64,000 nt of DNA from Bog-532 sp963830385 (GCA_963830385.1 CAWHMD010000009.1:372001-436000), one strand, 5' to 3'; counted from the first letter of the stretch, positions 22,872 to 32,458 are shown. Translations and numbers: made by a program. The notes: a model not told the origin generated them from the sequence alone.

Positions 22872-25019
22872 TCAGCCCTCCTTGGCCTCCTCGGCCACCT
22901 TGGCCGCCAGGTGCGACGGCAGCGGTTCGTGGCGCAGGTAGGACCGGGTGAACGAGCCGGTGCCGTGGGACACCGAGCGCAGTTCGATCGTGTAGCGGGT
23001 GATCTCCAGCTCCGGGATCTCCGCTTTGACCAGCGTGCGCCCGACCGGGACCGGCTCGGTGCCCAGCACCCGGCCGCGCCGGGAGGACAGGTCGGACATG
23101 ACCGCGCCGACGTAGTCGTCGGGGACCAGGATCGCAACCTCATCGACCGGCTCCAGCAGCATCGACTGGGCCTTCTCGACCGCGTCGCGCAGCGCCGCCC
23201 GGCCCGCCTTCTGGAACGCCATGTCCGACGAGTCGACCGAGTGGGCCTTGCCGTCGTACAGGGTGACCCGGACGCCGACCATCGGGTAGCCGGCCGTCAC
23301 GCCCTGCTCCATCTGGGAGCGCACACCCTTCTCGACCGAGGGGATGAACTGGCGCGGGACCACACCGCCGACGACCTTGTCCACGAACTCGAAGCTGCCG
23401 TCGGCCAGCGGCTCGACCTCGATGTGGCAGATCGCGTACTCGCCGTGGCCGCCGCTCTGCTTGACGTTGCGGCCGAGGCCGCTGGCCTTGCCGCCAACCG
23501 TCTCGCGGAGCGGGACGCGCAGCTCGGAGGTCTCCACCGCGACCCCGTAACGGCTGGACAGCCGGTCCAGCAGCACGTCGGCGTGGGCCTCGCCCATGCA
23601 CCACAGCACCTGCTGGTGGGTCTCGGCGTTGTTCTCCCGCCGCAGCGTCGGATCCTCGGCCACCAGCCGGGCCATGGCCTGGGCCATCTTGTCCTCGTCG
23701 GCCTTGGACTTGGCGCTGACCGCCACCGGCAGCAGCGGCTCCGGCATCGTCCACGGCTCCATCAGCAGCGGCTCTTCCTTGCTGGACAGCGTGTCGCCGG
23801 TCTCGGCCGTGCTCAGCTTGGCCACCGCGCAGATGTCCCCGGCCACCGCCTCGGTCACGTTCCGCTGCTGCTTGCCGAGCGGGCAGGTCAGCGCGCCGAC
23901 CCGCTCGTCGGTGTCGTGGTCGGCGTGGCCCTGCTCGACCCGGCCGTGCCCGGACACGTGCACGGCCGCGTCCACGTGCAGCGTGCCGGAGAACACCCGG
24001 ACCAGGCTGACCCGGCCGACGTAGGGGTCGGAGGTCGTCTTGATCACCTCGGCCAGCAGCGGGCCGGCCGGGTCGCAGGACAGCCCGTCCACCGGGGTGC
24101 CGTCGAGGGTGGTGACCGCGGGCATCGGGTGCTCTTCGGGCGACGGGAAGGCCTGGGTCATCACCTCGAGCAGCTCGGCCAGGCCGATCCCGCGGGTCGA
24201 GGACGCGGCCAGCACCGGGTAGAAGCTGCCCCGCGCCACCGCCTTCTCCAGGTCCTCGATCAGCACCTTCGGGTCGATCTCCTCGCCCGACAGGTACCGG
24301 TCCATCAGCGACTCGTCTTCGCTCTCCTGGATGATGCCCTCGATCAGTTCGCCCCGGAGCGCCTCCGTCCGGTCCGCGTACTCGGCCGGCACGTCGGCCT
24401 CGGCCCGGCCGGAGCCGGAGTAGTCGAACAGCTTCTGGGACAGCAGCCCGATCAGGCCGCTCGCGCCGTTGCCCTCACCGGCCGAGACCGGCAGGTACAG
24501 CGGGGCCACGGACTCGCCGAAGGCGTCGCGGCAGGCGGCCAGGGCGGTGTCGAAGTCGGCCCGCTGGTGGTCGATCTTGGTGATCACGACGGCCCGCGGC
24601 ATGCCGACCAGGGCGCACTCTTCCCAGAGCATCCGGGTCAGGCCGTCCACGCCGTCGGTGGCGGACACCGCGAACAGGGCCGAGTCGGCCGCACGGAGCC
24701 CGGCCCGCAGGTCGCCGGTGAAGTCGGCGTAGCCGGGAGTGTCGAGCAGGTTGACCTTGATGCCCGCGTGCACGATGGGGGAGAGGGTGAGGTTGACCGA
24801 TCGGCCCTGCCGGACCTCGATCTCGTCGAAGTCGCTGACGGTGGTGCCTTCTTCCACACGGCCGGGCCGCTGGATGGTGCCGGTCGCGGCCAGCAGGGCT
24901 TCCACGAGAGTCGTCTTCCCGGCCCCGGAGTGACCGATCAGCGCGACGTTTCGTATCCGGCCCGGCTGGCCTGCTAGTACGCCTCCGGCGGCCCCTGAGG
25001 TGCTCGTTGTCTCCGCCAT
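22872..25019 (-). CDS. EF-G-like translation GTPase (fusA2-type)
   Basis: 715 residues from the ATG at 25019, which has AGGAGGCGAGG upstream. G1 is GHSGAGKTTL, G3 is DTPGYADF and G4 is TKID. Later domains include the EF-G domain IV block SGGHGEYAICHIEVEPL and domain V SYLRHEPLPSHLA. It lacks the standard EF-G N-terminal wording and belongs to the EF-G-like group found in actinomycetes beside true FusA (such as mycobacterial FusA2). Its exact job is not established: ribosome recycling, resistance or modulation of translocation are all possible. It interrupts the usual HIT-pgsA neighbourhood. Confidence 0.88.
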   Translation of the reverse strand: MAETTSTSGAAGGVLAGQPGRIRNVALIGHSGAGKTTLVEALLAATGTIQRPGRVEEGTTVSDFDEIEVRQGRSVNLTLSPIVHAGIKVNLLDTPGYADFTGDLRAGLRAADSALFAVSATDGVDGLTRMLWEECALVGMPRAVVITKIDHQRADFDTALAACRDAFGESVAPLYLPVSAGEGNGASGLIGLLSQKLFDYSGSGRAEADVPAEYADRTEALRGELIEGIIQESEDESLMDRYLSGEEIDPKVLIEDLEKAVARGSFYPVLAASSTRGIGLAELLEVMTQAFPSPEEHPMPAVTTLDGTPVDGLSCDPAGPLLAEVIKTTSDPYVGRVSLVRVFSGTLHVDAAVHVSGHGRVEQGHADHDTDERVGALTCPLGKQQRNVTEAVAGDICAVAKLSTAETGDTLSSKEEPLLMEPWTMPEPLLPVAVSAKSKADEDKMAQAMARLVAEDPTLRRENNAETHQQVLWCMGEAHADVLLDRLSSRYGVAVETSELRVPLRETVGGKASGLGRNVKQSGGHGEYAICHIEVEPLADGSFEFVDKVVGGVVPRQFIPSVEKGVRSQMEQGVTAGYPMVGVRVTLYDGKAHSVDSSDMAFQKAGRAALRDAVEKAQSMLLEPVDEVAILVPDDYVGAVMSDLSSRRGRVLGTEPVPVGRTLVKAEIPELEITRYTIELRSVSHGTGSFTRSYLRHEPLPSHLAAKVAEEAKEG

Positions 25020-25218
25020 GCCCTCGCCTCCTGACGTCAGTGGGCGCTGCGCTGCTGCCCGTAGAGTCAGACTGAACCCGTGGGCCGCGTTACCACAAGA
25101 CCCACGCAATGAATCGGCTGGGTTACCAAAAAGAGGCGAAAAGGCATACCGGGCGGCCGGGTGCGTATCCGGCACCGTTCAACCTGCCCGGGCGGTGCTG
25201 GCCTGCCCCGAGCGACAG

Positions 25219-25224
25219 TAGGAT
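25219..25224 (+). promoter_or_regulatory. -10 element candidate for the pgsA operon
   Basis: TAGGAT lies ten bases before the pgsA start, matching the actinobacterial TANNNT -10 pattern. No convincing -35 is visible 16-18 bases upstream. The AGGA in it could instead serve as the ribosome site. Confidence 0.35.
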
Positions 25225-25233
25225 CTAACGGCC

Positions 25234-25908
25234 ATGCTGAACGGAGCCCGCCCCTTCTTCACCCGCCTGCTGACCCCGGTCGGTGAAGCGCTGGCCCGTA
25301 CCCCGATCACGCCGAACATGGTGACGGTGACGGGCACGGTCGGCCTGTCCGCCAGCGTGCTGTGGGGGTACCCGACCGGGCACCTGTTCCTCGGCACTCT
25401 GGTCGCCACGTTCTTCGTGTTCACCGACATGCTGGACGGGGTGCTGGCCCGGCTCAAGGGCACCAGCGGCAAGTTCGGTGCGTTCCTGGACTCGACCATG
25501 GACCGGGTGGCCGACGCGTCGGTGTTCAGCGGGCTGGCCGCGTGGTTCGTGCTGGGCGGTCACAGCCGGCTGATGGCCGCGGTGTCACTGTTCTGCCTGG
25601 TCGTCGGCGCGCTGGTGTCCTACGTCAAGGCCCGGGCGGAGGGCCTGGGCACGACCGCGAACGTCGGGATCGCGGAACGGCCCGAGCGGATGCTGCTGAC
25701 CTTCGTGGTCACCGGCCTGTGGGGGCTCGGCGTGCCGTACATCTTGCCCGCCGGCCTGTGGGTGCTGGCCGTGGCCAGCGTGATCACGCTCGGGCAGCGG
25801 ATCCACGCGGTGCACAAGGGACTGGCGGTCAAGCCGCCGCCCGCTGACGGCGAAGCGGCCGATGAGAACCAGACGGGGAGCGCCGCCGCGGCGCACACGA
25901 TCGAGTAG
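25234..25908 (+). CDS. pgsA: CDP-alcohol phosphatidyltransferase (PI-phosphate synthase type)
   Basis: A 224-residue membrane enzyme with the CDP-alcohol phosphotransferase motif starting at Asp65: DMLDGVLAR, eight residues, then GAFLD and STMD, giving the DG..AR...G...D...D pattern. Helices follow. In actinomycetes the copy placed before the PIM acyltransferase and pimA is the phosphatidylinositol-phosphate synthase, which joins CDP-diacylglycerol with inositol phosphate. That position holds here, so I favour this role over PG-phosphate synthesis. It is the first gene of the lipid operon. Confidence 0.9.
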   Translation: MLNGARPFFTRLLTPVGEALARTPITPNMVTVTGTVGLSASVLWGYPTGHLFLGTLVATFFVFTDMLDGVLARLKGTSGKFGAFLDSTMDRVADASVFSGLAAWFVLGGHSRLMAAVSLFCLVVGALVSYVKARAEGLGTTANVGIAERPERMLLTFVVTGLWGLGVPYILPAGLWVLAVASVITLGQRIHAVHKGLAVKPPPADGEAADENQTGSAAAAHTIE

Positions 25909-25916
25909 GGATTACC

Positions 25917-26954
25917 GTGGCACCACTAAAGGACGTGCTCGTCAGCACGGGGTACCGGCTGGGCTGGAAGCTGATCTGCCGGGTGCCGGAGTCCTGGGCC
26001 CGCTGGGGATTCGACACCGTCACCGGGATCGCCTGGCGCCGCCAGGGCCACGGGGTCCAGATGCTGGAGAACAACCTGCTGCGGGTGCTCGGATCGCAGG
26101 CGACCGGCAAGGAGCTGCGCAAGCTCTCCCGGGCGGGCATGCGCTCCTACGGCCGGTACTGGATGGAAGTCTTCCGGCTGCCCACGATCAGCGCGGAGCA
26201 GATCCAGCGGGACATGGTGGTCAACTCCGACGCCGATGAGGCCCTGGCCGACGCGGCCGCGGGCAAGGGCGTGATCTTCGCGCTCCCGCACATGGGCAAC
26301 TGGGAGGTGGCCGGGGCCTTCTGCGTCGGCCGCGGGGTTCCATTCACCACCGTGGCTGAGCGGCTCAAGCCGGAGTCGGTGTTCGACATGTTCGTCGCGT
26401 TCCGCGAGAGCCTGGGCATGGAGGTACTGCCGCTGACCGGCGGCCCGAACGTGTTCGGGACCCTGGCCCAGCGGCTGCGCAAGGGCGGCCTGGTCTGCCT
26501 GCTCTGCGACCGCGACCTCACCGAGTCCGGCGTCGAGGTCGAGTTCTTCGGGGAGCGGGCGCGGATGGCGGCCGGGCCGGCCGCGCTGGCCGCGCAGACC
26601 GGCGCGTCGCTGCGAGCGGTCACGCTCTGGTTCACCGAGGACGGCTGGGTGGCGCACGTCAGCCCCGACATCCCGGTCCCGGCCGAGGGCACCCGCAAGG
26701 AGAAGGTGGCCGTCATGACCCAGCAGCTGGCGTCCGCGTTCGAGAAGGGCATCGCCGATCACCCGCAGGACTGGCACATGCTGCAGCGGGTGTTCACCGC
26801 CGACCTCGACCCGGCCCGCCTGCCGGCCGCGGCCCAGGCCCAGACCCAGACGCAAGCGAAGGCCAGGTTATGCGGATCGGCATCGTCTGCCCGTATACCT
26901 GGGACGTCCCCGGCGGCGTGCAGTCCCATATCAGGGACCTGGCCGAGGCCCTGA
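25917..26954 (+). CDS. Phosphatidylinositol mannoside acyltransferase (LpxL/HtrB family)
   Basis: 345 residues from a GTG with AGGGA upstream. The family hallmark HMGNWE (from about residue 124) is present, with TTVAERLKPE, LLCDRDLTESGVEVEFFGE and AAGPAALAAQTGA, as in bacterial lipid A acyltransferases and mycobacterial PatA. It should acylate early PIM at the inner membrane. The protein ends with an Ala/Gln repeat (AQAQTQTQAKA) and then continues 28 residues into the pimA gene. This 85-base overlap is far longer than the usual few bases and suggests that the original stop was lost. Confidence 0.88.
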   Translation: MAPLKDVLVSTGYRLGWKLICRVPESWARWGFDTVTGIAWRRQGHGVQMLENNLLRVLGSQATGKELRKLSRAGMRSYGRYWMEVFRLPTISAEQIQRDMVVNSDADEALADAAAGKGVIFALPHMGNWEVAGAFCVGRGVPFTTVAERLKPESVFDMFVAFRESLGMEVLPLTGGPNVFGTLAQRLRKGGLVCLLCDRDLTESGVEVEFFGERARMAAGPAALAAQTGASLRAVTLWFTEDGWVAHVSPDIPVPAEGTRKEKVAVMTQQLASAFEKGIADHPQDWHMLQRVFTADLDPARLPAAAQAQTQTQAKARLCGSASSARIPGTSPAACSPISGTWPRP

Positions 26955-28000
26955 TCGAGCTGGGCCACCAGGTGTCGGTCATCTCACCCGCCGACGAGGA
27001 CGCGCCGCTGCCGGACTACGTGGTGTCGGCCGGCGGCACGGTGCCGGTCCCCTACAACGGCTCGGTGGCCCGGCTGTCGTTCGGCCCGCTGGCCGTCAGC
27101 CGGGTCCGCCGCTGGGTCAGAGACGGCGACTTCGACGTGCTGCACGTGCACGAGCCGACCGCGCCCAGCCTGTCCGTGCTGGCCTGCTGGGTGGCGGCCG
27201 GGCCCATCGTGGCCACCGTGCATACGGCCATGCCCCGGTCACGGTTGCTGCATGCGTCCATCCCGATCCTCCGGTCGGCGCTGGAGAAGATCAACGGCCG
27301 GATCGCGGTGTCCGAGGCGGCCCGCACGATGCTGGTCGAACACCTCGGCGGGGACGCGGTGCTGATCCCCAACGGGGTGGCCACCCGCCGCTACGCCGGG
27401 CCGGCCGAGCCGCTGCCGGGCTGGCCCGGCGACGGCGGCGCGATCGGGTTCCTGGGCCGGATGGACGAGCCCCGCAAGGGCCTGCCGGTGCTGCTGGACG
27501 CGTTCGCGATCCTCGGCCGCGAGCGGCCGGGCCTCCGGTTGCTGATCGCCGGCCCTGGTGACCAGCAGGAGGTGCTGGACCGGGCACCGGCCGCGCTGCA
27601 CGACCGCCTGGTCATGCTCGGCCAGGTGAGCGACGAGGACAAGGTGCGGATGCTGCACTCGGTGGACGCGTTCTGCGCCCCCAACACCGGCGGCGAGAGC
27701 TTCGGCATCGTGCTGACCGAGGCGATGGCCGCCGGTGCCCCGATCGTGGCCAGCGACCTGGACGCGTTCCGGCGGGTGCTGCGCGGCGGCCGGGCCGGTG
27801 AGCTGTTCGCCAACGGGGACCCGGCCGACCTGGCCCGGGCGGCCGGGCTGCTGCTGGACGATCCGGACCGCCGCCGCCTGCTGTCGGCCGCCGCCACCGC
27901 CGCGGTCAGCAGCTACGACTGGAGCGTGGTGGCCAAGGACGTGGTGAACGTCTACGAGACGGTCGTGCTGGGTGCCAACGCCGTGGCGGTCGCCACGTAG
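26870..28000 (+). CDS. pimA: Phosphatidylinositol alpha-mannosyltransferase
   Basis: A 376-residue GT4 glycosyltransferase with a GT-B fold. It begins MRIGIVCPYTWDVPGGVQSH, has DVLHVHEPTAPS in the acceptor half, FLGRMDEPRKGLPVLLDA at the inter-domain hinge and the nucleotide-sugar EX7E motif in GGESFGIVLTEAMAAG. The context after pgsA and the acyltransferase identifies it as PimA, which adds the first mannose from GDP-mannose to phosphatidylinositol. It works on the inner face of the membrane. Confidence 0.93.
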   Translation: MRIGIVCPYTWDVPGGVQSHIRDLAEALIELGHQVSVISPADEDAPLPDYVVSAGGTVPVPYNGSVARLSFGPLAVSRVRRWVRDGDFDVLHVHEPTAPSLSVLACWVAAGPIVATVHTAMPRSRLLHASIPILRSALEKINGRIAVSEAARTMLVEHLGGDAVLIPNGVATRRYAGPAEPLPGWPGDGGAIGFLGRMDEPRKGLPVLLDAFAILGRERPGLRLLIAGPGDQQEVLDRAPAALHDRLVMLGQVSDEDKVRMLHSVDAFCAPNTGGESFGIVLTEAMAAGAPIVASDLDAFRRVLRGGRAGELFANGDPADLARAAGLLLDDPDRRRLLSAAATAAVSSYDWSVVAKDVVNVYETVVLGANAVAVAT

Positions 28001-28052
28001 CGGCCCGGGAAGTTAGGCTCGTTCTTGCTTGGGGCGGGAGCGAGGTGGATGG

Positions 28053-30746
28053 GTGCGGGACCTGTTCGTGGGCCGGTCGGCCGAGCTCGGCCAGATCGCG
28101 GAGACGCTCCGGCGGGTGGCGGGCGGTGAGCCCTGGCTGATCGCGATCGAGGGCGACCCCGGGATGGGCAAGAGCGCCTTGGCCCGGCAGGCCCTGAGCC
28201 AGCAAGGGTGGAGCCAGCAGGCACCGCCCGGCGTGCTGACGGCCCGGGCCGATCCGGCCGAAACCGACCTCGACTTCGGGCTGGCCGACCAGCTGTTCCG
28301 GTCGGCTGGCGGTGAGGTGCCGCCGATCCTGCCCGGGTCCGGGCCGCCCGCATCCCCGTTCACCGTCGGCGCGCGGCTGCTGCAGGTGGTGAGCGAGCTG
28401 CGGTCGGCCGGTCCCACCGTCATCTGGGTCGACGACGTGCAGTGGGCCGACCGGCTGTCGGTCGACGCGCTGACGTTCACGCTGCGGCGGCTGTCGGTCG
28501 ACCCGGTCGCGGCGGTGCTGACCTACCGGGGACCGGCCAGCCAGCTGGACCAGGCGGTACAGCGGCTGCTGGCCAGCATGGAGCGTCAGCTGCACCTGGT
28601 CGTGGGCGGGCTGAGCCGCGACGAGGTGGCCGAGCTGGCCGCCGAGCTGCCCACCGGGCCGCTCGATGACCAGGCGGTGCAGCGGCTGTACCTGGGCACC
28701 GGCGGTCACCCGCTCTACGTACGTACGCTGCTGGCCGACGGGAACGGGCTCGATCCCCGGGTCCCGGGCCAGCTCACGCTGCCCCGGTCGCTGGCCGCGG
28801 CCCTCGGCGGCCAGCTGCGCGCGCTGCCGCCGGACACCCTGCGCATCCTGGAGATGCTGGCGGTGCTGAACCTGCGCCTGCCCATCGCCCAGCTGGGGCA
28901 GGCGGCGCAGATCGGCTCGCCCACCGTCGCCATCGAGCCCGCGGTGAACGCCGGGCTGGTCGACTGGTGGCCGGACGAGCCGAGCGGCCCGGTCCAGATC
29001 CGGCACCTGCTCGTCCGGGACGCGATCTACGCCGGGATCACGCCGACCCGGCGCCGTGAGCTGCACAAAAGGGCCGCCACCGTGGTCAGCGAACGGGCGT
29101 CCTGGGAGCACCGGGTGGCCGCGCTCGACCAGCCCGACGAGCAGCTGGCCGCCCAGCTCGAGCAGCTCGCCACCGCCGAGGCCGACCAGGGCCGCCTGGC
29201 CATCGCCGCCACCCACCTGCAGTGGGCCGCGGACGTGTCGCCCGGCCAGGCCGACCGCGGGCGGCGGCTGATGACCGCCGCCCTGCACCTGGCGCTGGCC
29301 GACGAGGCCCGCGGGACGGCCATGCTCCCGGTGGTGCTGGCGGCGGCCCCGTCGGCGCTGCGCAGCTGCGTGCTCGGCACGATGGCGTTCTCGGCCGGCC
29401 AGTTCACCGACGCGCAGTCGCACTTCACCGAGGCGCTGGCGCAGGCCGGGGACGACCCGGCCCGCCCGCCGGTGGCCGCGATGGCCGCCAACCGGCTGGC
29501 CGCGATCAACCTGCTGCGGGGCGACGGGGAACGGGGCATGGCGTTCGGGCGGCAGGCGCTCGCCACCGGCCGCCTGGACCGGGCGGCCGCCGCCCGGGCC
29601 CGCACGATCGTCGCGGCGGGCGCCGCCCAGGTTTTCGGCCCGCGGCTGCTGGCCGGTGACCTCGGGCCGGCCGTGGGCGACCTGGCCGTCAGCGTCGCGA
29701 TGATCAACCGGGGCGTGCCCCCCAGCCTCGGCCTGCGCGCCTACTTCTACCTGGCGTTCGCCCAGTACCTGGCCGGGCACTGGGACGACGTGCTGCTCAC
29801 GGCCGAGCAGGGCCTGTCGGCGGCCTCGATCGACCATCGCCGCTTCGAGATGCCGCTGCTGCACGTGGCGGCCGCCTGCGTCCCGGCCGGCCGGGGGCTG
29901 ACGGCCGAGGCCGAACGGCAGTCCCGGCTGGCCCGCGAGAGCGCGGTCAGCATGGACTACACCCAGGAGCGCGTGTACGCGGCCATGGCCCAGGCCCTGG
30001 TCAGCCAGGCCAGCGGTGACTACCTGGGCATGGCCGACGCGCTGGGCCCCTGGCAGGACCCGGCCGCGCTGGACGAGCGCAGCCAGGCCCACGGCCCCCT
30101 GTGGCAGCCGCTGCTGGCCGAGGGCCTGATCGGCTCGGGCCAGTTCGGCCCGGCCGCGACCGTCCTCGGCCAGCTCGAATCGGCCGGCCAGGACGGTTTC
30201 CTGCGACCCGCGCTGGCCTGGCTGCGGGGCTGGCTGGCCGAGCAGCAGGAGCGGCCCGAACAGGCGCTGGAGCTCTACGCCGCCGGCCAGGACGCGGCCG
30301 GCCGGGACGGGGCCGCCCAGGACGGGGCCGCCGGGAGCGGCAGCCCGGTGTACACCGCCCGGCTGCTGCTGGCCCACGGCCGGCTGTTGCGCCGCACCAG
30401 CCACCGGGCCGACGCCGCCGGGCTGCTGGGCCGGGCCCGCACCCTGTTCGCGGCCCTGCGGGCCACCCCGTTCACGCAGGGGGCCGACGCCGAACTGGCC
30501 GCCTGCCACCTGCCCCGCAGCCGGGCGGCCGAGAAGAAGTCATACCTGGAGCTGACCAGCCGCGAGACCGAGGTCGCACACCTGGTCGGCAAGGGCCTGT
30601 CCAACCCGGAGATCGCCGCCGAGCTGTTCGTCAGCCGCAAAGCGGTGGAGTATCACCTGGGCAACATCTACGCCAAATATGGGATCCACAGCCGCCAGGC
30701 GCTGCGCCGCCTGGTAGGCCAGTGGCGGGCGGCCAGTGTCAGCTGA
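28053..30746 (+). CDS. LuxR-family ATP-binding (LAL) transcription regulator
   Basis: 897 residues from the GTG at 28053, chosen for the GAGGTGG site upstream. The N-terminal ATPase has Walker A GDPGMGKS (residues 34-41) and Walker B VIWVDDVQWAD. A long helical, TPR-like middle carries Ala/Leu-rich repeats, and a C-terminal LuxR helix-turn-helix reads LTSRETEVAHLVGKGLSNPE, SRKAVEYHLGNIYAKYGI. It is a large LAL-type regulator. A run of Gln-Asp-Gly-Ala residues lies at about 750-765. It sits between pimA and the LemA-like gene, where most relatives have no regulator, so it looks inserted. The target is unknown. Confidence 0.9.
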   Translation: MRDLFVGRSAELGQIAETLRRVAGGEPWLIAIEGDPGMGKSALARQALSQQGWSQQAPPGVLTARADPAETDLDFGLADQLFRSAGGEVPPILPGSGPPASPFTVGARLLQVVSELRSAGPTVIWVDDVQWADRLSVDALTFTLRRLSVDPVAAVLTYRGPASQLDQAVQRLLASMERQLHLVVGGLSRDEVAELAAELPTGPLDDQAVQRLYLGTGGHPLYVRTLLADGNGLDPRVPGQLTLPRSLAAALGGQLRALPPDTLRILEMLAVLNLRLPIAQLGQAAQIGSPTVAIEPAVNAGLVDWWPDEPSGPVQIRHLLVRDAIYAGITPTRRRELHKRAATVVSERASWEHRVAALDQPDEQLAAQLEQLATAEADQGRLAIAATHLQWAADVSPGQADRGRRLMTAALHLALADEARGTAMLPVVLAAAPSALRSCVLGTMAFSAGQFTDAQSHFTEALAQAGDDPARPPVAAMAANRLAAINLLRGDGERGMAFGRQALATGRLDRAAAARARTIVAAGAAQVFGPRLLAGDLGPAVGDLAVSVAMINRGVPPSLGLRAYFYLAFAQYLAGHWDDVLLTAEQGLSAASIDHRRFEMPLLHVAAACVPAGRGLTAEAERQSRLARESAVSMDYTQERVYAAMAQALVSQASGDYLGMADALGPWQDPAALDERSQAHGPLWQPLLAEGLIGSGQFGPAATVLGQLESAGQDGFLRPALAWLRGWLAEQQERPEQALELYAAGQDAAGRDGAAQDGAAGSGSPVYTARLLLAHGRLLRRTSHRADAAGLLGRARTLFAALRATPFTQGADAELAACHLPRSRAAEKKSYLELTSRETEVAHLVGKGLSNPEIAAELFVSRKAVEYHLGNIYAKYGIHSRQALRRLVGQWRAASVS

Positions 30747-30815
30747 AGCGCTGTCAGCGCCCGCCGCCGTCACCCGTACCGGAGACCGAACCGGAACCGA
30801 ACCGGAGACCGAGCC

Positions 30816-31469
30816 ATGACCATCACCGACATCGTCATCATCGTCGCGGTCGTCCTGTTCCTCGGCGTGTACGTGTCCTGGCGGGCCGGCCGCCTGGACC
30901 GCATGCACACCCGGCTGGAGGCGGCCCGGGCCGCCCTCGACGTCACCCTGGTCCGGCGCAGCTCGGTCGCGCTCGAGCTGGCCTCCTCGGGCTTCCTCGA
31001 CCCGGCCACCAGCCTGCTGCTGGCGGGCGCCGCCCACGAGGCCCGCGAAGGCGGCGACAGCGAGATGGCCCGGATGGCGCGGGCCCGGGACGATCTGGCC
31101 CGGAACGATGTGGCCCAGACCGAGCTGGCCCAGACCGAGCTGGCCCAGTTCGAGCTGGCCCAGAGCAACCTGACCCGGGCGCTGCGGGCGGCGTTCGCCC
31201 AGCCGGGCGTCCAGGACTCGCTGGCCGGCCAGGACGGCGCCGCCGACCTGCTGGCCGAGCTCGAGGCGGCCGCCCACCAGGTGCTGGTGGCCCGCAAGTT
31301 CTACAACACGGCGGTCGCGGTCACCCGCGAGGCCCGGCATAAACCGCTGGTCCGGGTCCTGCGGCTGGCCGGCAACGCCGGCCTGCCCGAGTTCTTCGAG
31401 ATGGACGACTCGCTGGCGGTCGAAGAGGACGAGGGCACCGGGGCCGACATGCAACGTCTGGCCGGATGA
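30816..31469 (+). CDS. LemA-like membrane-anchored protein
   Basis: 217 residues. One N-terminal helix (IVIIVAVVLFLGVYVSW) is followed by a long helical domain with the LemA-like closing block VARKFYNTAVAVTREA and AGLPEFFEMDD. The middle holds a pentapeptide repeat, ELAQT ELAQT ELAQF ELAQS, that keeps the helix but looks expanded by slippage. An equivalent gene of unknown role lies between pimA and pdxS in other actinomycetes. The spacer before it has repeated ACCGGAGACCGA units. Confidence 0.7.
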   Translation: MTITDIVIIVAVVLFLGVYVSWRAGRLDRMHTRLEAARAALDVTLVRRSSVALELASSGFLDPATSLLLAGAAHEAREGGDSEMARMARARDDLARNDVAQTELAQTELAQFELAQSNLTRALRAAFAQPGVQDSLAGQDGAADLLAELEAAAHQVLVARKFYNTAVAVTREARHKPLVRVLRLAGNAGLPEFFEMDDSLAVEEDEGTGADMQRLAG

Positions 31470-31531
31470 CACCTACCATGGGGCTGTAGAGCCACCTGGT
31501 CCCTGAATACAAGCAAGTGAGGTTTAGAAGA

Positions 31532-32458
31532 GTGTCCACCGTCGACTCCGCAGGCAACGTCAGCCCCGACCCCACCGCCGCCACCGGCACCGCGCGGGTC
31601 AAGCGGGGGATGGCCGAGATGCTCAAGGGCGGTGTGATCATGGACGTGGTCACATCCGAGCAGGCCAAGATCGCCGAGGACGCCGGCGCGGTCGCGGTGA
31701 TGGCGCTGGAACGCGTCCCCGCCGACATCCGTGCCCAGGGCGGCGTGGCCCGGATGAGCGACCCCGACATGATCGACGGGATCATCGAGGCGGTCTCGAT
31801 CCCGGTCATGGCCAAGGCCCGGATCGGCCACTTCGCCGAGGCCCAGGTGCTGCAGGCCATCGGGGTGGACTACATCGACGAGTCCGAGGTGCTGACCCCG
31901 GCCGACGAGGCCCACCACATCGACAAGTGGAAGTTCACCGTGCCGTTCGTCTGCGGCGCGACGAACCTGGGCGAGGCGCTGCGCCGGCTGGGCGAGGGCG
32001 CGGCCATGATCCGCTCCAAGGGCGAGGCCGGCACCGGCAACGTGGTCGAGGCCACCCGGCACATGCGGGCGATCCGGGGCGACATCGCCCGGCTGGCCAC
32101 GCTGCCCGAGGACGAGCTGTTCGCGGCGGCCAAGGACCTGCGTGCCCCCTATGAGATCGTCGCCGAGGTCGCCGCGGCCGGGCGGCTGCCGGTGGTGCTG
32201 TTCACCGCGGGCGGGATCGCCACCCCGGCCGACGCGGCGATGATGATGCAGCTCGGCGCCGATGGCGTGTTCGTCGGCTCCGGGATCTTCAAGTCCGGTG
32301 ACCCGGCCAAGCGGGCGGCGGCCATCGTCAAGGCCACCACCTTCCACGACGACCCCGACGTGGTCGCCAAGGTCTCCCGGGGCCTGGGGGAGCCGATGGT
32401 CGGCATCAACCTGGACGACCTGCCCGACGGGCAGCACTACGCCAGCCGCGGCTGGTAG
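31532..32458 (+). CDS. pdxS: Pyridoxal 5'-phosphate synthase, PdxS subunit
   Basis: 308 residues from the GTG at 31532, with GAGG nine bases upstream. The barrel enzyme has KRGMAEMLKGGVIMDVV, AVMALERVPADIRAQGG, the sugar-binding and lysine regions, and the conserved EAGTGNVVEATRHMR and FTAGGIATPADAA phosphate-binding blocks. It makes PLP from ribose 5-phosphate, glyceraldehyde 3-phosphate and ammonia, the last supplied by PdxT encoded just downstream. Confidence 0.97.
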   Translation: MSTVDSAGNVSPDPTAATGTARVKRGMAEMLKGGVIMDVVTSEQAKIAEDAGAVAVMALERVPADIRAQGGVARMSDPDMIDGIIEAVSIPVMAKARIGHFAEAQVLQAIGVDYIDESEVLTPADEAHHIDKWKFTVPFVCGATNLGEALRRLGEGAAMIRSKGEAGTGNVVEATRHMRAIRGDIARLATLPEDELFAAAKDLRAPYEIVAEVAAAGRLPVVLFTAGGIATPADAAMMMQLGADGVFVGSGIFKSGDPAKRAAAIVKATTFHDDPDVVAKVSRGLGEPMVGINLDDLPDGQHYASRGW

